Assembly (NCBI RefSeq): GCF_002891295.1
Contig: NZ_LGUI01000010.1
Coordinates: 297,504 to 361,503 of the forward strand
Origin: Streptomyces eurocidicus
GTDB lineage: Bacteria; Actinomycetota; Actinomycetes; Streptomycetales; Streptomycetaceae
Direction of reading: 5' to 3'
DNA length: 64,000 bases
This document shows, in pieces, positions 9,048-17,568 of this stretch. The translations under genes and the position numbers were made by a program. The notes beneath the pieces are model-generated. The model had not been told where the DNA came from. It was given only the letters and a program-made list of their open reading frames with translations, and did not search any database. Numbering within the stretch: position 1 is the first letter of the stretch; every line of letters starts with the position of its first letter.

Positions 9048-10073
9048 TCAGCTCCGGGGGGCGCAGTCGCGTACGGGCGCGTCGTGGGTCAGGACGCAGG
9101 CGATGCGTGCGCCGCGCTCCTCGCCGTAGCGCTCGGTGAGCGCGGCGCGGAAGTCGGCCCACTGGCGGCGGGTGTCGGTGACGGCGCCGTGGACGGCGCG
9201 GTCGAAGTTGCCGCCGGTCCTGCCGCGCGGGGTGGTGGGGCCGCTGGTGGCGCCGGTGGCCGGGTCGATGGTCCCGGTGTCCTTGTTGAGGTCGCCGTGC
9301 TGGACGCGCTTGCCGCAGCCGAGGGGGACGAGCGAGAAGCAGCCGGTGGTGAGTTCGGCGGGGACGGCGGAGGCGAGGAGGGGCCGGCCGCCGGTGAGGC
9401 TGAGCAGCGGGGAGGGGGCGGGGAGGTCGAGGCCGGGCGGGTTGGCCTTGCCCACGGGGCCGGGGGCGGCCCGGTCGGTCCAGTTGCTGTGGGAGTAGAA
9501 GTCCTGGACGCCGTGCAGGGCGCGGCCGAGGCCCTCGATGGCTTCGCACTTGTCGCGGCCGGGCACGCCGAGGGAGAAGGTGCAGTCCTTGCCGAGGTCG
9601 CTCTCGCCGGGCGCGACCGCGCCGTCGGCCGCGAGGACGCCGGCGGCGGCCGTGACGCCCTGGGCGAAGCGGTTCTGGAGCTGGCCTACGCAGCTCTGGA
9701 GCGCGCGGGTGGCCTCGGCGCGGCTGCGCGGGTAGCCGGGCGAGGTGAGGTGGTCGGCGTCGTCGCAGTGGGCGGCGGGGGTGAAGACCTCGTCGGTGTC
9801 GGGCGCGCCGACGGCGCCGAAGGTGCCCGAGCGGCCGGCGACCTGGTCCAGGGAGCGGGGTTCGAAGCAGGTGCCGTCGGAGGGGGTGTTCGGCCGGCAG
9901 GCGAGGGCGGCGCGGGTGATGCGCTCGTGCTCGGTCTGCTGGCCGAACTTGCCTATGGTGCCGAATGCCTGAGCGGGCGTTGTCTGAGTGAACGTCAGTA
10001 CCGGGGTCACCAGGGTCGCGGCCGCCAGGAACAGCACGCCGCGGCGGAATGAGGTGGGTCTCTTGTGCCACAT
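9048..10073 (-). CDS. secreted HET-C/CinY-like protein with His/Asp cluster
   Basis: Secreted protein of 341 residues. ATG 10073 gives a signal peptide (WHKRPTSFRRGVLFLAAATL...) with a probable cleavage site after TTPAQA. An earlier in-frame ATG at 10154 would bury it. The mature part starts FGTIGKFGQQTEHERITRAAL and contains LGRALHGVQDFYSHSNWTD. That His-x3-Asp-x3-His pattern resembles the zinc-binding helix of phospholipase C/S1 nuclease-fold and HET-C proteins, and the actinobacterial CinY family. Several cysteines suggest disulfides. A hydrolytic activity is plausible but not shown. It is a single gene transcribed toward mutA. Confidence 0.55.
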   Translation of the reverse strand: MWHKRPTSFRRGVLFLAAATLVTPVLTFTQTTPAQAFGTIGKFGQQTEHERITRAALACRPNTPSDGTCFEPRSLDQVAGRSGTFGAVGAPDTDEVFTPAAHCDDADHLTSPGYPRSRAEATRALQSCVGQLQNRFAQGVTAAAGVLAADGAVAPGESDLGKDCTFSLGVPGRDKCEAIEGLGRALHGVQDFYSHSNWTDRAAPGPVGKANPPGLDLPAPSPLLSLTGGRPLLASAVPAELTTGCFSLVPLGCGKRVQHGDLNKDTGTIDPATGATSGPTTPRGRTGGNFDRAVHGAVTDTRRQWADFRAALTERYGEERGARIACVLTHDAPVRDCAPRS

Positions 10074-10175
10074 GGGTCTTCGGCCTTCGTTACGTCGAGG
10101 GGGGTTGAAAAGGCGTAAAGACGACAGTGCAGCGGCAAGTGACGGAATATGCAATTTTGCTTGTAGCGTCCCTCG

Positions 10176-12326
10176 TTATCGGTGGGGCCGCCGGGGTCCC
10201 GGCTCTCCGGCGGCCCGGGGCTCGGGCGGGCCGGGGTCCGGGTCGGCGAGCTCATGGCGGCCGGGGACGACGAACTCGCACCACACCGACTTGCCGGTGC
10301 CGCGGGACTCGACCCCCCAGACGTCGGCGAGCCGGTCCACCAGCAGCAGGCCGCGTCCCGAGACCCCGGATTCGCCGGGTTCGCGGCGGCGCGGCAGGAC
10401 GCTGGAGCGGTCCTCCACCTCGACGCGCAGCCGGCGTTCGGGGCCGGTGAGCATCCGGATCGTCACCACGGCCGCGCCGTCGGTGTGCAGGAGGGCGTTG
10501 GTGACGAGTTCGTCGGCGACGAGCTCGATCTCGTCCGAGCGCTCCCGGGCGCCCCAGGCCCGTACCGCCGCCCGGATCATGTGCCGGCCGGCGGAGAGGG
10601 CCTCGGGGTCGGCGGGCGCGATGTGCTGCTGGAGCCGGCCGCCGTGCCGGGCGGTGGAGCCGTGCCGGCGCAGCAGCAGGACGGCCATGTCGTCCTCGCC
10701 GACCCGCTCCTGGATCACGTCGCACAGCTTGTCGGCGAGGTCGTGCAGGTCGTAGGGGCCCTCGCTGACGAGGCCGGTGAGGTACTGCATGCCTTCGTCG
10801 AGGTCGGCCCCGGGCTGTTCGACGAGGCCGTCGGTGAACATCAGCAGGGTCTCGCCGGGGTCCAGCTCCACCGTGGTCACGGGGTAGTCGAGACGGCCGA
10901 ACTCGGCGGAGAGGCCGAGCGGCAGCCCGCCGGCGACGGGCAGCCGGCGGGCGGTGCCGTCGGCGTGCCGCAGCAGCGGGTCGATATGGCCGGCGCGGAC
11001 GAGCTGGACGACGCCGGTGGAGAGGTCGGCCTCGGCGTAGGAGCAGGTGGCGAAGCGGTCGGTGTCGAGTTCGTGGAGGAAGGCGGAGGCCCGCGCCATG
11101 ATGGTGGCGGGGGCGTGGCCCTCGCTGGCGTAGGCCCGCAGGACGATGCGCAGCTGGCCCATGACGGCGGCGGCGTGGGTGTCGTGCCCCTGGACGTCGC
11201 CGATGACGGCGCCGACCCGGCCGCCGGGCAGCGGGATCACGTCGTACCAGTCGCCGCCGATGTCCCGGCCCATCCGGGCGGCGCGGTAGCGGACGGCGAT
11301 CTGCGCGCCGGGGATGTCCGGGATCCGGCGCGGGAGCATGGCCTGCTGGAGCCCCTCGGCGAGGTCGTGCTCCTGGTCGAAGAGCATCGCGCGGGCGATG
11401 GCCTGGGCGAGGCTGCTGGAGAGGGCGATGAAGAGGTTGCGCTCCTGCTGGGTGAAGCCGCGGGTGCCCCGGTAGAGCAGGCCGAGGGCGCCGATGGGGC
11501 GGGCCTGGGCGATGAGGGGCAGGTAGGCGGCGCAGGCGATGCCGATGTCCTCGATGTTCTCCCACAGCCAGGGGTAGGAGGTGGCGAAGTCCTCGCGCGA
11601 CTCGATGAAGCGCGGGGCCATGGTGCGCACGACCTCGCTCATGGGGAAGGCGTCGTCGATGCGGGTGTAGCGGGTACCGGGGATGTAGTGCTCCTCGGGG
11701 CCCTCCGCGACCAGGTGGATCCTGCCGGACTCGACGAGGCCGAGGACGAGCAGGTCGCAGCCGATGTGCCGGATGGCCTGGGAGTCCTTGAAGAAGTCGA
11801 TGACGTCCTGGACGGTACGGGCGTGGGCGAGGGCCGCGGTGAGCGTCTCGACGACGGTGGTGGTGTCGCGCGCCTCCGGGTCGGACACCCGCGGCCCGTC
11901 CGCCTCCAGCTCCACGGTGGCGTCGCGGACGATGCCGATGATGCGGCAGGGGCGGCCCTGGTCGTCGCGCCGGATGCGGCCCTGGGTGTAGGTCCAGCGC
12001 AGGGAGTCGTCGGCGACGCGGACCCGGTAGAAGGCGCCGTACGCCTCGCTGCCGTCCTTCAGGGCGCGGGAGACATGGGCGTCGAGCGCGGCGGCGTCGG
12101 CGCGCGGCAGCCGGCCGGCGAGGTCGCCGATCCTGCCCTCGAAGCGGTCCGGGGGCACGTTGAGGAGCTCCAGGGCCGTCCCGTCCAGGTGGAGCCTGCC
12201 GCTGACCAGGTCCCAGTCGAAGGTGCCGACGCGGTTGAGGGCGGCGCACAGCTCCGGGCGAGCGGGCCAGTCGTCCGGCACCGATCCGGCCGGCATGGCG
12301 GCAGGCGTCGCTCCCCGATCAACCAT
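10176..12326 (-). CDS. PAS-GAF-SpoIIE phosphatase with C-terminal HATPase
   Basis: Multidomain signalling protein of 716 residues. In order: PAS domain (about 25-135, GTFDWDLVSGRLHLDG...), GAF domain (about 160-320), SpoIIE/PP2C phosphatase (about 345-560; metal motifs GGDWYDVIPLPGG and VIGDVQGHD, later LMFTDGLVEQPG), and an anti-sigma/HATPase domain (about 585-690; N-box VADELVTNALLHTDG, glycine box SGVSGRGLLLVDRLAD). Such proteins act on STAS anti-sigma-antagonists, with the kinase-like domain able to bind a sigma factor. Start 12326 is preferred because the upstream ATG at 12410 would overlap the divergent gene. No cognate sigma factor or STAS protein is encoded nearby. Confidence 0.88.
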   Translation of the reverse strand: MVDRGATPAAMPAGSVPDDWPARPELCAALNRVGTFDWDLVSGRLHLDGTALELLNVPPDRFEGRIGDLAGRLPRADAAALDAHVSRALKDGSEAYGAFYRVRVADDSLRWTYTQGRIRRDDQGRPCRIIGIVRDATVELEADGPRVSDPEARDTTTVVETLTAALAHARTVQDVIDFFKDSQAIRHIGCDLLVLGLVESGRIHLVAEGPEEHYIPGTRYTRIDDAFPMSEVVRTMAPRFIESREDFATSYPWLWENIEDIGIACAAYLPLIAQARPIGALGLLYRGTRGFTQQERNLFIALSSSLAQAIARAMLFDQEHDLAEGLQQAMLPRRIPDIPGAQIAVRYRAARMGRDIGGDWYDVIPLPGGRVGAVIGDVQGHDTHAAAVMGQLRIVLRAYASEGHAPATIMARASAFLHELDTDRFATCSYAEADLSTGVVQLVRAGHIDPLLRHADGTARRLPVAGGLPLGLSAEFGRLDYPVTTVELDPGETLLMFTDGLVEQPGADLDEGMQYLTGLVSEGPYDLHDLADKLCDVIQERVGEDDMAVLLLRRHGSTARHGGRLQQHIAPADPEALSAGRHMIRAAVRAWGARERSDEIELVADELVTNALLHTDGAAVVTIRMLTGPERRLRVEVEDRSSVLPRRREPGESGVSGRGLLLVDRLADVWGVESRGTGKSVWCEFVVPGRHELADPDPGPPEPRAAGEPGPRRPHR

Positions 12327-12396
12327 AGAGCTACTCTGACACCTTTTGCCCGTTTCTTCGATGTGACTGCACGCTCCAGGGTGGTACGGATACGCC

Positions 12397-13824
12397 ATGG
12401 AGTGGTTCACGGTCTCCGGGTACTGGCTGAGCCGGCTGGTGGTGCAGCGCGCGCTCGCCGCCGTCTACCTGGTCGCCTTCCTCACGGCCGCCCTGCAGTT
12501 CCGCGCGCTCATCGGCGAGCGCGGCATGCTGCCCGTACCGCGCCATGTGCGGGGGCTGCCGTTCCTGCGGGCTCCGGGCGTCTTCGTGCTGCACTACTCC
12601 GACCGCTTCTTCGCCGCCTGGGCGTGGGCGGGCGCCGCCCTCTCCGCGGCGGTCGCCGCGGGCGCGGCGGACGCGGTGCCGCTGTGGACGGCCATGCTGA
12701 TGTGGGCCGCCCTGTGGGTGATGTACCTGTCGATCGTCAACGTCGGCCAGACCTGGTACGCCTTCGGCTGGGAGTCGCTGCTGCTGGAGGCGGGCTTCCT
12801 CGCCGTCTTCCTCGGCAACGCCCGGACCGGCCCGCCGGTGCTCGTGCTGTGGCTGATGCGCTGGCTGCTCTTCCGCGTCGAGTTCGGCGCCGGCCTGATC
12901 AAGATGCGCGGCGACCGCTGCTGGCGGGAGCTGACATGCCTGTACTACCACCATGAGACCCAGCCGATGCCGGGCCCGCTGAGCTGGTTCTTCCACCGCC
13001 TGCCCCGGCCCCTGCACCGCGTCGAGACGGCCGCCAACCACGTCGCGCAGCTGGTCGTGCCGCTCGCCCTGTTCACCCCGCAGCCCGCCGCGAGCGTCGC
13101 CGCCGGCGTGATCGTCTGTACCCAGCTCTGGCTCGTCGCCTCCGGCAACTTCTCCTGGCTGAACTGGGTGACGATCGTCCTCGCCTTCGCCGCCGTCGAC
13201 GGGGACGCGCTGTCCGGCGCGCTGGGGCTGCCCGCCCACGGGCCGGCCGGCGCCGCCCCGGTCTGGTTCGAGGTGCTCGTGCTCGCCGCGACCGCGCTGG
13301 TGGTCGCGCTCAGCTGGTGGCCGGTGCGGAACATGCTCTCGCGGAACCAGCGGATGAACATGTCCTTCAACGCCTTCCACCTGGTCAACACCTACGGCGC
13401 CTTCGGCAGCGTCAACCGCCGTCGGCACGAGGTGGTCGTCGAGGGCACGGACGCGGCGGAGCTCGGCCCGGACACGGTGTGGCGGGAGTACGGCTTCAAG
13501 GGCAAGCCCGGCGACCCCCGGCGGCTGCCCCGCCAGTTCGCCCCGTACCACCTGCGGCTCGACTGGATGATGTGGTTCGCCGGGATCTCACCGGCCTACG
13601 CGCAGTCCTGGTTCGGCCCGTTCGTCGAGCGGCTGCTGGAGGGCGACCGGGACACCCTGCGGCTGCTGCGCCACAACCCCTTCCCCGGGACCCCGCCCAC
13701 GTACGTACGGGCCCGGGTCTATCTCTACCGCTTCACCACGTGGCCGGAGCGGCGGGCCACCGGCGCCTGGTGGCACCGCACCCTGGAGCGGGAGTTCCTG
13801 CCGCCGGTGGCCCTGCGCCGCTGA
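12397..13824 (+). CDS. lipase maturation factor family membrane protein
   Basis: Polytopic membrane protein of 475 residues resembling the LMF1/LMF2 family of ER lipase-folding factors, whose bacterial members are uncharacterised. Early helices are LVVQRALAAVYLVAFLTAALQF, WAWAGAALSAAVAAG and LWVMYLSIVNVGQTWYAFGWESLLLEAGFLAVFL. LMF hallmarks include RWLLFRVEFGAGLIKMRGDRCWRELTC, YYHHETQPMPGPLSWFFHRLP and the C-terminal NTYGAFGSVNRRRHEVVVEG and WMMWFAGISP stretches. It is divergent from the SpoIIE-type gene, with about 70 bases between starts. Its last eight codons, including the stop, are duplicated in tandem just downstream. Confidence 0.8.
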   Translation: MEWFTVSGYWLSRLVVQRALAAVYLVAFLTAALQFRALIGERGMLPVPRHVRGLPFLRAPGVFVLHYSDRFFAAWAWAGAALSAAVAAGAADAVPLWTAMLMWAALWVMYLSIVNVGQTWYAFGWESLLLEAGFLAVFLGNARTGPPVLVLWLMRWLLFRVEFGAGLIKMRGDRCWRELTCLYYHHETQPMPGPLSWFFHRLPRPLHRVETAANHVAQLVVPLALFTPQPAASVAAGVIVCTQLWLVASGNFSWLNWVTIVLAFAAVDGDALSGALGLPAHGPAGAAPVWFEVLVLAATALVVALSWWPVRNMLSRNQRMNMSFNAFHLVNTYGAFGSVNRRRHEVVVEGTDAAELGPDTVWREYGFKGKPGDPRRLPRQFAPYHLRLDWMMWFAGISPAYAQSWFGPFVERLLEGDRDTLRLLRHNPFPGTPPTYVRARVYLYRFTTWPERRATGAWWHRTLEREFLPPVALRR

Positions 13825-13848
13825 CCGCCGGTGGCCCTGCACCGCTGA
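13801..13848 (+). repeat. 24-bp tandem duplication spanning a stop codon
   Basis: Positions 13801-13824, which encode the C-terminal PPVALRR and stop of the LMF-like gene, are repeated at 13825-13848 with one G-to-A difference. Because the first copy carries the TGA, the second copy lies outside the coding region. This is a recent slippage-type duplication at a gene end. Confidence 0.85.
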
Positions 13849-13852
13849 GCCC

Positions 13853-15268
13853 TCAGCGCGGCGGCAGCCCGCACAGCGCGAGCTCCGCCGCCGTGATCGG
13901 CGGCCCGCCCCGGGCCGCGCGCCCGGGGCCCCGCGCGACGCAGAGCGCCACGGACGGTCTGAGCAGGCCGGTCATCGGCGCGGACAGGGTCATCACGTCC
14001 ATCAGCGCCCGCAGCACCACCGGATCGCCGGTCGCCGTCCGCATCAGCCGCTGGACGTAGCCGCGCAGCAGCCGGGTGGCCGCCGGTGGCGGCGCGCCGA
14101 TCGCCCCGGGGTAGTTGATGTCCTCGCCGGTGGCCAGGTCCCAGGGCCCGCTCGCCGCACGGGCGATCCGCCGCTGGACGTACGGGCCCAGCCCCGGCGA
14201 GCGGACGCCCCGCCGGCCGAGGACCTCGCGCAGCACCACGGCGCTCTGAGCGGCCACCGAAAGCCCCTGCCCGTAGACCGGGTTGAAGGTCGCGAGGGCG
14301 TCCCCCATGGCGACGAACCCCTCGGGAGGGGCGGGCAGCCGCTCGAAGAACCGGCGCCGGTTGACGGTGCTCCGGGTGAGGGCCACGTCCGTCAGCGGCT
14401 CGGCGCACGCGAGGAGATCCGCGATGAGCGGATGGCGCAGGGCCCGGATGAACGGCTCGAACTCCGCCGCCTCACCGGACGGTTCGGCGCCCCGGGTGCC
14501 GGAGGTGGTCACCAGCCAGCGGCCGCCCTCGACGGGGACCAGCACGGCGCCCTGACCGGGACCCCGCCCCCGTGGATCGGGCTGGACGCTGATGACCGGG
14601 AACCGCTCGGACTCCGGCGGCGCCCGGAAGATGCGGGTGGCGTAGACGACCCCGGAGTCCACGGTCTCCTCGTGGACGACCGGCAGCCCCAGCTCGGTCA
14701 GCCGCCGCGCGGCCTGCGAACCCCGGCCGGACGCGTCGACGACCAGATCGGCCGCCAGCTCCTCGGCGGCGCCCGTGCCGGCGTCCCGGACCCGTACCCC
14801 CGCGACCCGGCGGGCGTCGCCGAGCAGGGCGACCGCCTCGGTGCCCTCCCGCAGGACGACCCCGGGCAGGGCCCGGACCCGCTCGCGGACGACCAGGTCC
14901 AGCAGGTCGCGGGTACAGGCCAGCATGTACTGCGTCCCGGGCCAGCGCGGGAACCAGCCGCCGGGGCCCAGCGCCACCAGGCCCGTCGGCAGCACCGTCC
15001 GCCGGGCGCCCGCGCTCACCCACCCGTCGAGGGTGCCCGGCAGCAGGGACTCCACGGCCCGCGCGCCCCCGGACATCAGCAGATGGGCGTGCCGGGCCTG
15101 CGGCAGCCCCTTGCGGGGCAGCGGCCCCACGGGCATCCGGTCCCGGTCGACGACCACGACCTCGTCGGCGTGCCGCACGAGCACGGCGGCGGCCAGCAGC
15201 CCGGCCATCCCGCCCCCGAGGACGACGGCACGACTCGGACCGCCAGGGACGTTGTCAGACGTACGCAT
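13853..15268 (-). CDS. FAD-dependent monooxygenase/oxidoreductase
   Basis: Flavoprotein of 471 residues in the aromatic-ring hydroxylase/geranylgeranyl reductase-like superfamily. The dinucleotide-binding GxGxxG is AVVLGGGMAGLLAAAVLV near residue 12. A mid-chain LVVDASGRGSQAARRLTELG (GD-like) segment and the second FAD contact FVAMGDALATFNPVYGQGL near residue 300 complete the fold. ATG 15268 is preceded by GGAAGG on the minus strand. It converges on the LMF-like gene with a 28-base gap. The substrate is unknown, and no biosynthetic cluster is evident around it. Confidence 0.8.
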   Translation of the reverse strand: MRTSDNVPGGPSRAVVLGGGMAGLLAAAVLVRHADEVVVVDRDRMPVGPLPRKGLPQARHAHLLMSGGARAVESLLPGTLDGWVSAGARRTVLPTGLVALGPGGWFPRWPGTQYMLACTRDLLDLVVRERVRALPGVVLREGTEAVALLGDARRVAGVRVRDAGTGAAEELAADLVVDASGRGSQAARRLTELGLPVVHEETVDSGVVYATRIFRAPPESERFPVISVQPDPRGRGPGQGAVLVPVEGGRWLVTTSGTRGAEPSGEAAEFEPFIRALRHPLIADLLACAEPLTDVALTRSTVNRRRFFERLPAPPEGFVAMGDALATFNPVYGQGLSVAAQSAVVLREVLGRRGVRSPGLGPYVQRRIARAASGPWDLATGEDINYPGAIGAPPPAATRLLRGYVQRLMRTATGDPVVLRALMDVMTLSAPMTGLLRPSVALCVARGPGRAARGGPPITAAELALCGLPPR

Positions 15269-15354
15269 GCCCGGACCTTCCCCTTCCGACAGGGGGGTTA
15301 CGCATGGTTCACCCGCGCACGACTTCCAGGGGAAAGCCGACCCTGAGCGAATCC

Positions 15355-15425
15355 AGCCCGGAAGGGGGCCCGGGGGCTTGCCCCCGGTTGCGGGAAGGGG
15401 CGGGTAGGGGACAAAGCCCCGCGCA
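15355..15425. repeat. degenerate intergenic repeat, partial copy
   Basis: This segment carries the GGTTGCGGGAAGGGGCGGGT module preceded by a GC hairpin (GGGGGC...GCCCCC). It resembles the tail of the dispersed repeat at 1319-1400 and 31717-31877 but lacks the long central palindrome. It lies between the divergent FAD oxidoreductase and PHP genes. Confidence 0.5.
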
Positions 15426-15504
15426 GCGGCACCCCGTCCCCCACATGCGCCCCGCCCACCCATCCCGCACCGTGGATACCGACCCGCCGGCGAAAGGCGA
15501 CCCC

Positions 15505-16527
15505 ATGGACCCCCTGGACGCCCTGGACCGCATCGCCTTCCTCCTGGAACGCTCCCAAGCCCCCACCTACCGGGTGAAAGCCTTCCGCACAGCCGCCGAC
15601 GTCATCAGCGCCCTCCCCGACCGGGAACTCCGCCGCCGCGCCGAATCCGGCACCCTGACCAGGGAGAAGGGCATCGGCCCCAAGACCGCCGGCGTCGTGA
15701 CCGAGGCCCTGGCCGGCGCCGTCCCGGGCTATCTGGCACGGCTGGAGGAGGAGGTCGCGGGCCCCCTCACCGAGGGCGGCGAGACCCTGCGCGCGGCCCT
15801 GCGCGGCGACTGCCACCTGCACTCCGACTGGTCCGACGGCGGCAGCCCGATCGAGGCGATGGCCCGTACCGCCCGCGCCCTCGGGCACGAGTGGGCGGTG
15901 CTCACCGACCACTCCCCCCGGCTGACGATCGCCCGCGGCCTCTCCCCCGAGCGGCTGCGCGCGCAACTCGCCGTCGTGGCCGAGGTGAACGAGCTGCTGG
16001 CCGCCGGGGGCGGCGGCTTCCGGCTGCTGACGGGCATCGAGTGCGACATCCTCACCGACGGGTCGCTCGACCAGGAGCCGGAGCTGCTGGCGGAGCTGGA
16101 CGTCGTCGTCGCCTCCGTCCACTCCAAGCTGCGGATGGCCGCGGAGGGCATGACCCGCCGGCTGGTCGCGGCCGCCGCCAACCCGCTCGTCGACGTCCTC
16201 GGGCACTGCACCGGACGGCTGCTGGGCGACAAGGGCCGCCCGGAGTCGGAGTTCGACGCGCCGCTGGTCTTCGCCGCGTGCGCCCGCTTCGGCACCGCCG
16301 TGGAGATCAACAGCCGCCCCGAGCGCCTCGACCCGCCGCGCCGGCTGATCCACGAGGCCCTCGACGCGGGCGTGCTGTTCGCCGTCGACAGCGACGCGCA
16401 CGCCCCCGGCCAGCTCGACTGGCAGATCCACGGCTGCGCCCGGGCCGAGGAGTGCGGGGTGCCCGCCGAGCGGATCGTCACCACCTGGACCGCCCCGGAG
16501 CTGCTGGAGTGGACCCGCTCCCGGTGA
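15505..16527 (+). CDS. HhH-PHP phosphoesterase (PolX-like without polymerase)
   Basis: PHP-domain phosphoesterase of 340 residues. The N-terminus (about 1-75, with EKGIGPKTAGVVTEAL) is a helix-hairpin-helix unit like the 8-kDa/HhH part of family X DNA polymerases. The PHP metal motifs follow: DCHLHSDWSDGG near residue 103, LTDHSP near 133, IECDILTDG near 180, ASVHSKL near 203, DVLGHC near 231 and VDSDAHAP near 295. Polymerase palm motifs are absent. Known PolX PHP domains are 3'-5' nucleases/phosphatases, while some stand-alone PHPs are histidinol phosphatases; the HhH favours DNA. The gene sits just upstream of a DNA ligase, LigD-type polymerase and Ku, which suggests end processing. Confidence 0.82.
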   Translation: MDPLDALDRIAFLLERSQAPTYRVKAFRTAADVISALPDRELRRRAESGTLTREKGIGPKTAGVVTEALAGAVPGYLARLEEEVAGPLTEGGETLRAALRGDCHLHSDWSDGGSPIEAMARTARALGHEWAVLTDHSPRLTIARGLSPERLRAQLAVVAEVNELLAAGGGGFRLLTGIECDILTDGSLDQEPELLAELDVVVASVHSKLRMAAEGMTRRLVAAAANPLVDVLGHCTGRLLGDKGRPESEFDAPLVFAACARFGTAVEINSRPERLDPPRRLIHEALDAGVLFAVDSDAHAPGQLDWQIHGCARAEECGVPAERIVTTWTAPELLEWTRSR

Positions 16528-16599
16528 CCGGCCCGGCGACCCCGCCCGGCCGGCGGCGCCGACCTGCGCGCGGCCGGGCTCCCCCTGATCATCGAAGAC

Positions 16600-17553
16600 A
16601 TGGGCCACGCCACGATCCCCGTGATCCAGCCGATGCTCGCCACCCCCGGGCCGCTGCCCGCCCCGGGGGACGAGGCCGCATGGGCGTTCGAGGTCAAGTG
16701 GGACGGCGTGCGCTGCGTCGTCACCGCGCCGGGCGACGGCACCGTGCGCCTGACGACGCGCACGGGCAACGACGCCACCGCGACCTACCCGGAGCTCCGG
16801 GCGCTCGGCGAGCGGTTCCGCCGCCGCGCCGCGGTGCTGGACGGCGAGGTGGTCGTCCTCGACGCCCACGGGCGGCCCGACTTCGGGCTGCTCCAGCGGC
16901 GGATGGGCGTGCTGAACCCGCGCCGCGCGGCCCAGCTGGCCATGGAGTACCCCGTCCACCTGATGCTCTTCGACATCATGCACCTGGACGACCGGTCACT
17001 GCTCAAGCTGCCCTACGGGGACCGCCGGTCGGTCCTCGCCGGGCTCCGCCTCAGCGGTACGCACTGGTCGGTGCCCGCCCATATGGAGGGGCACGGCCGG
17101 CGGGCGTGGGACGCCACCCTGAAGGGCGGCTTCGAGGGCGTGCTGGCGAAGCGGCTCGCCTCGCCCTACCTCCCCGGCGTCCGCTCACCCGAGTGGCGCA
17201 AGACGAAGCATGTGACGACCATCGATGTGGTCATCGGCGGCTGGGCGGAGGGCCGGGGCATGCTGACCGGGCTGCCCGGAGCGCTCCTCACCGGGCTGGA
17301 CGAGCCGGGCGGTCTGCGCTTCACCGGCTCCGTCGGCTCGGGGCTGTCCGAGCGCGAGCGGCGCGACCTCGCCCGCTATCTGGAGGTGCTGGCCCGCCCG
17401 GAGTCCCCGTTCGCGGGCCCCACCGGGGTGGCGGGCGCGCACTGGGTCGAGCCCCGGCTCGTCGCCGAGGTCACCTTCTCCGGCTGGACCCCGGCCGGTC
17501 ATCTGCGCCACCCGACCTGGCACCGGCTGCGCCCCGACCTCACCCGGCTGTGA
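16600..17553 (+). CDS. ATP-dependent DNA ligase, LigD ligase-domain type
   Basis: Stand-alone ligase of 317 residues. The adenylation motif I is EVKWDGVRC with the nucleophilic lysine near residue 32. Motif III-like VLDGEVVVLDAHGRPDF, motif IV FEGVLAKRL and motif V EWRKTKH complete the nucleotidyltransferase domain. A C-terminal OB fold follows (about 205-317, GSVGSGLSERERRDL... HPTWHRLRPDL). The length matches the ligase portion of LigD or LigC. It lies 72 bases after the PHP gene and converges on the polymerase-domain gene, so it probably seals ends in Ku-dependent non-homologous end joining. Confidence 0.9.
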   Translation: MGHATIPVIQPMLATPGPLPAPGDEAAWAFEVKWDGVRCVVTAPGDGTVRLTTRTGNDATATYPELRALGERFRRRAAVLDGEVVVLDAHGRPDFGLLQRRMGVLNPRRAAQLAMEYPVHLMLFDIMHLDDRSLLKLPYGDRRSVLAGLRLSGTHWSVPAHMEGHGRRAWDATLKGGFEGVLAKRLASPYLPGVRSPEWRKTKHVTTIDVVIGGWAEGRGMLTGLPGALLTGLDEPGGLRFTGSVGSGLSERERRDLARYLEVLARPESPFAGPTGVAGAHWVEPRLVAEVTFSGWTPAGHLRHPTWHRLRPDLTRL

Positions 17554-17568
17554 GACGCCGCCGCCCGC

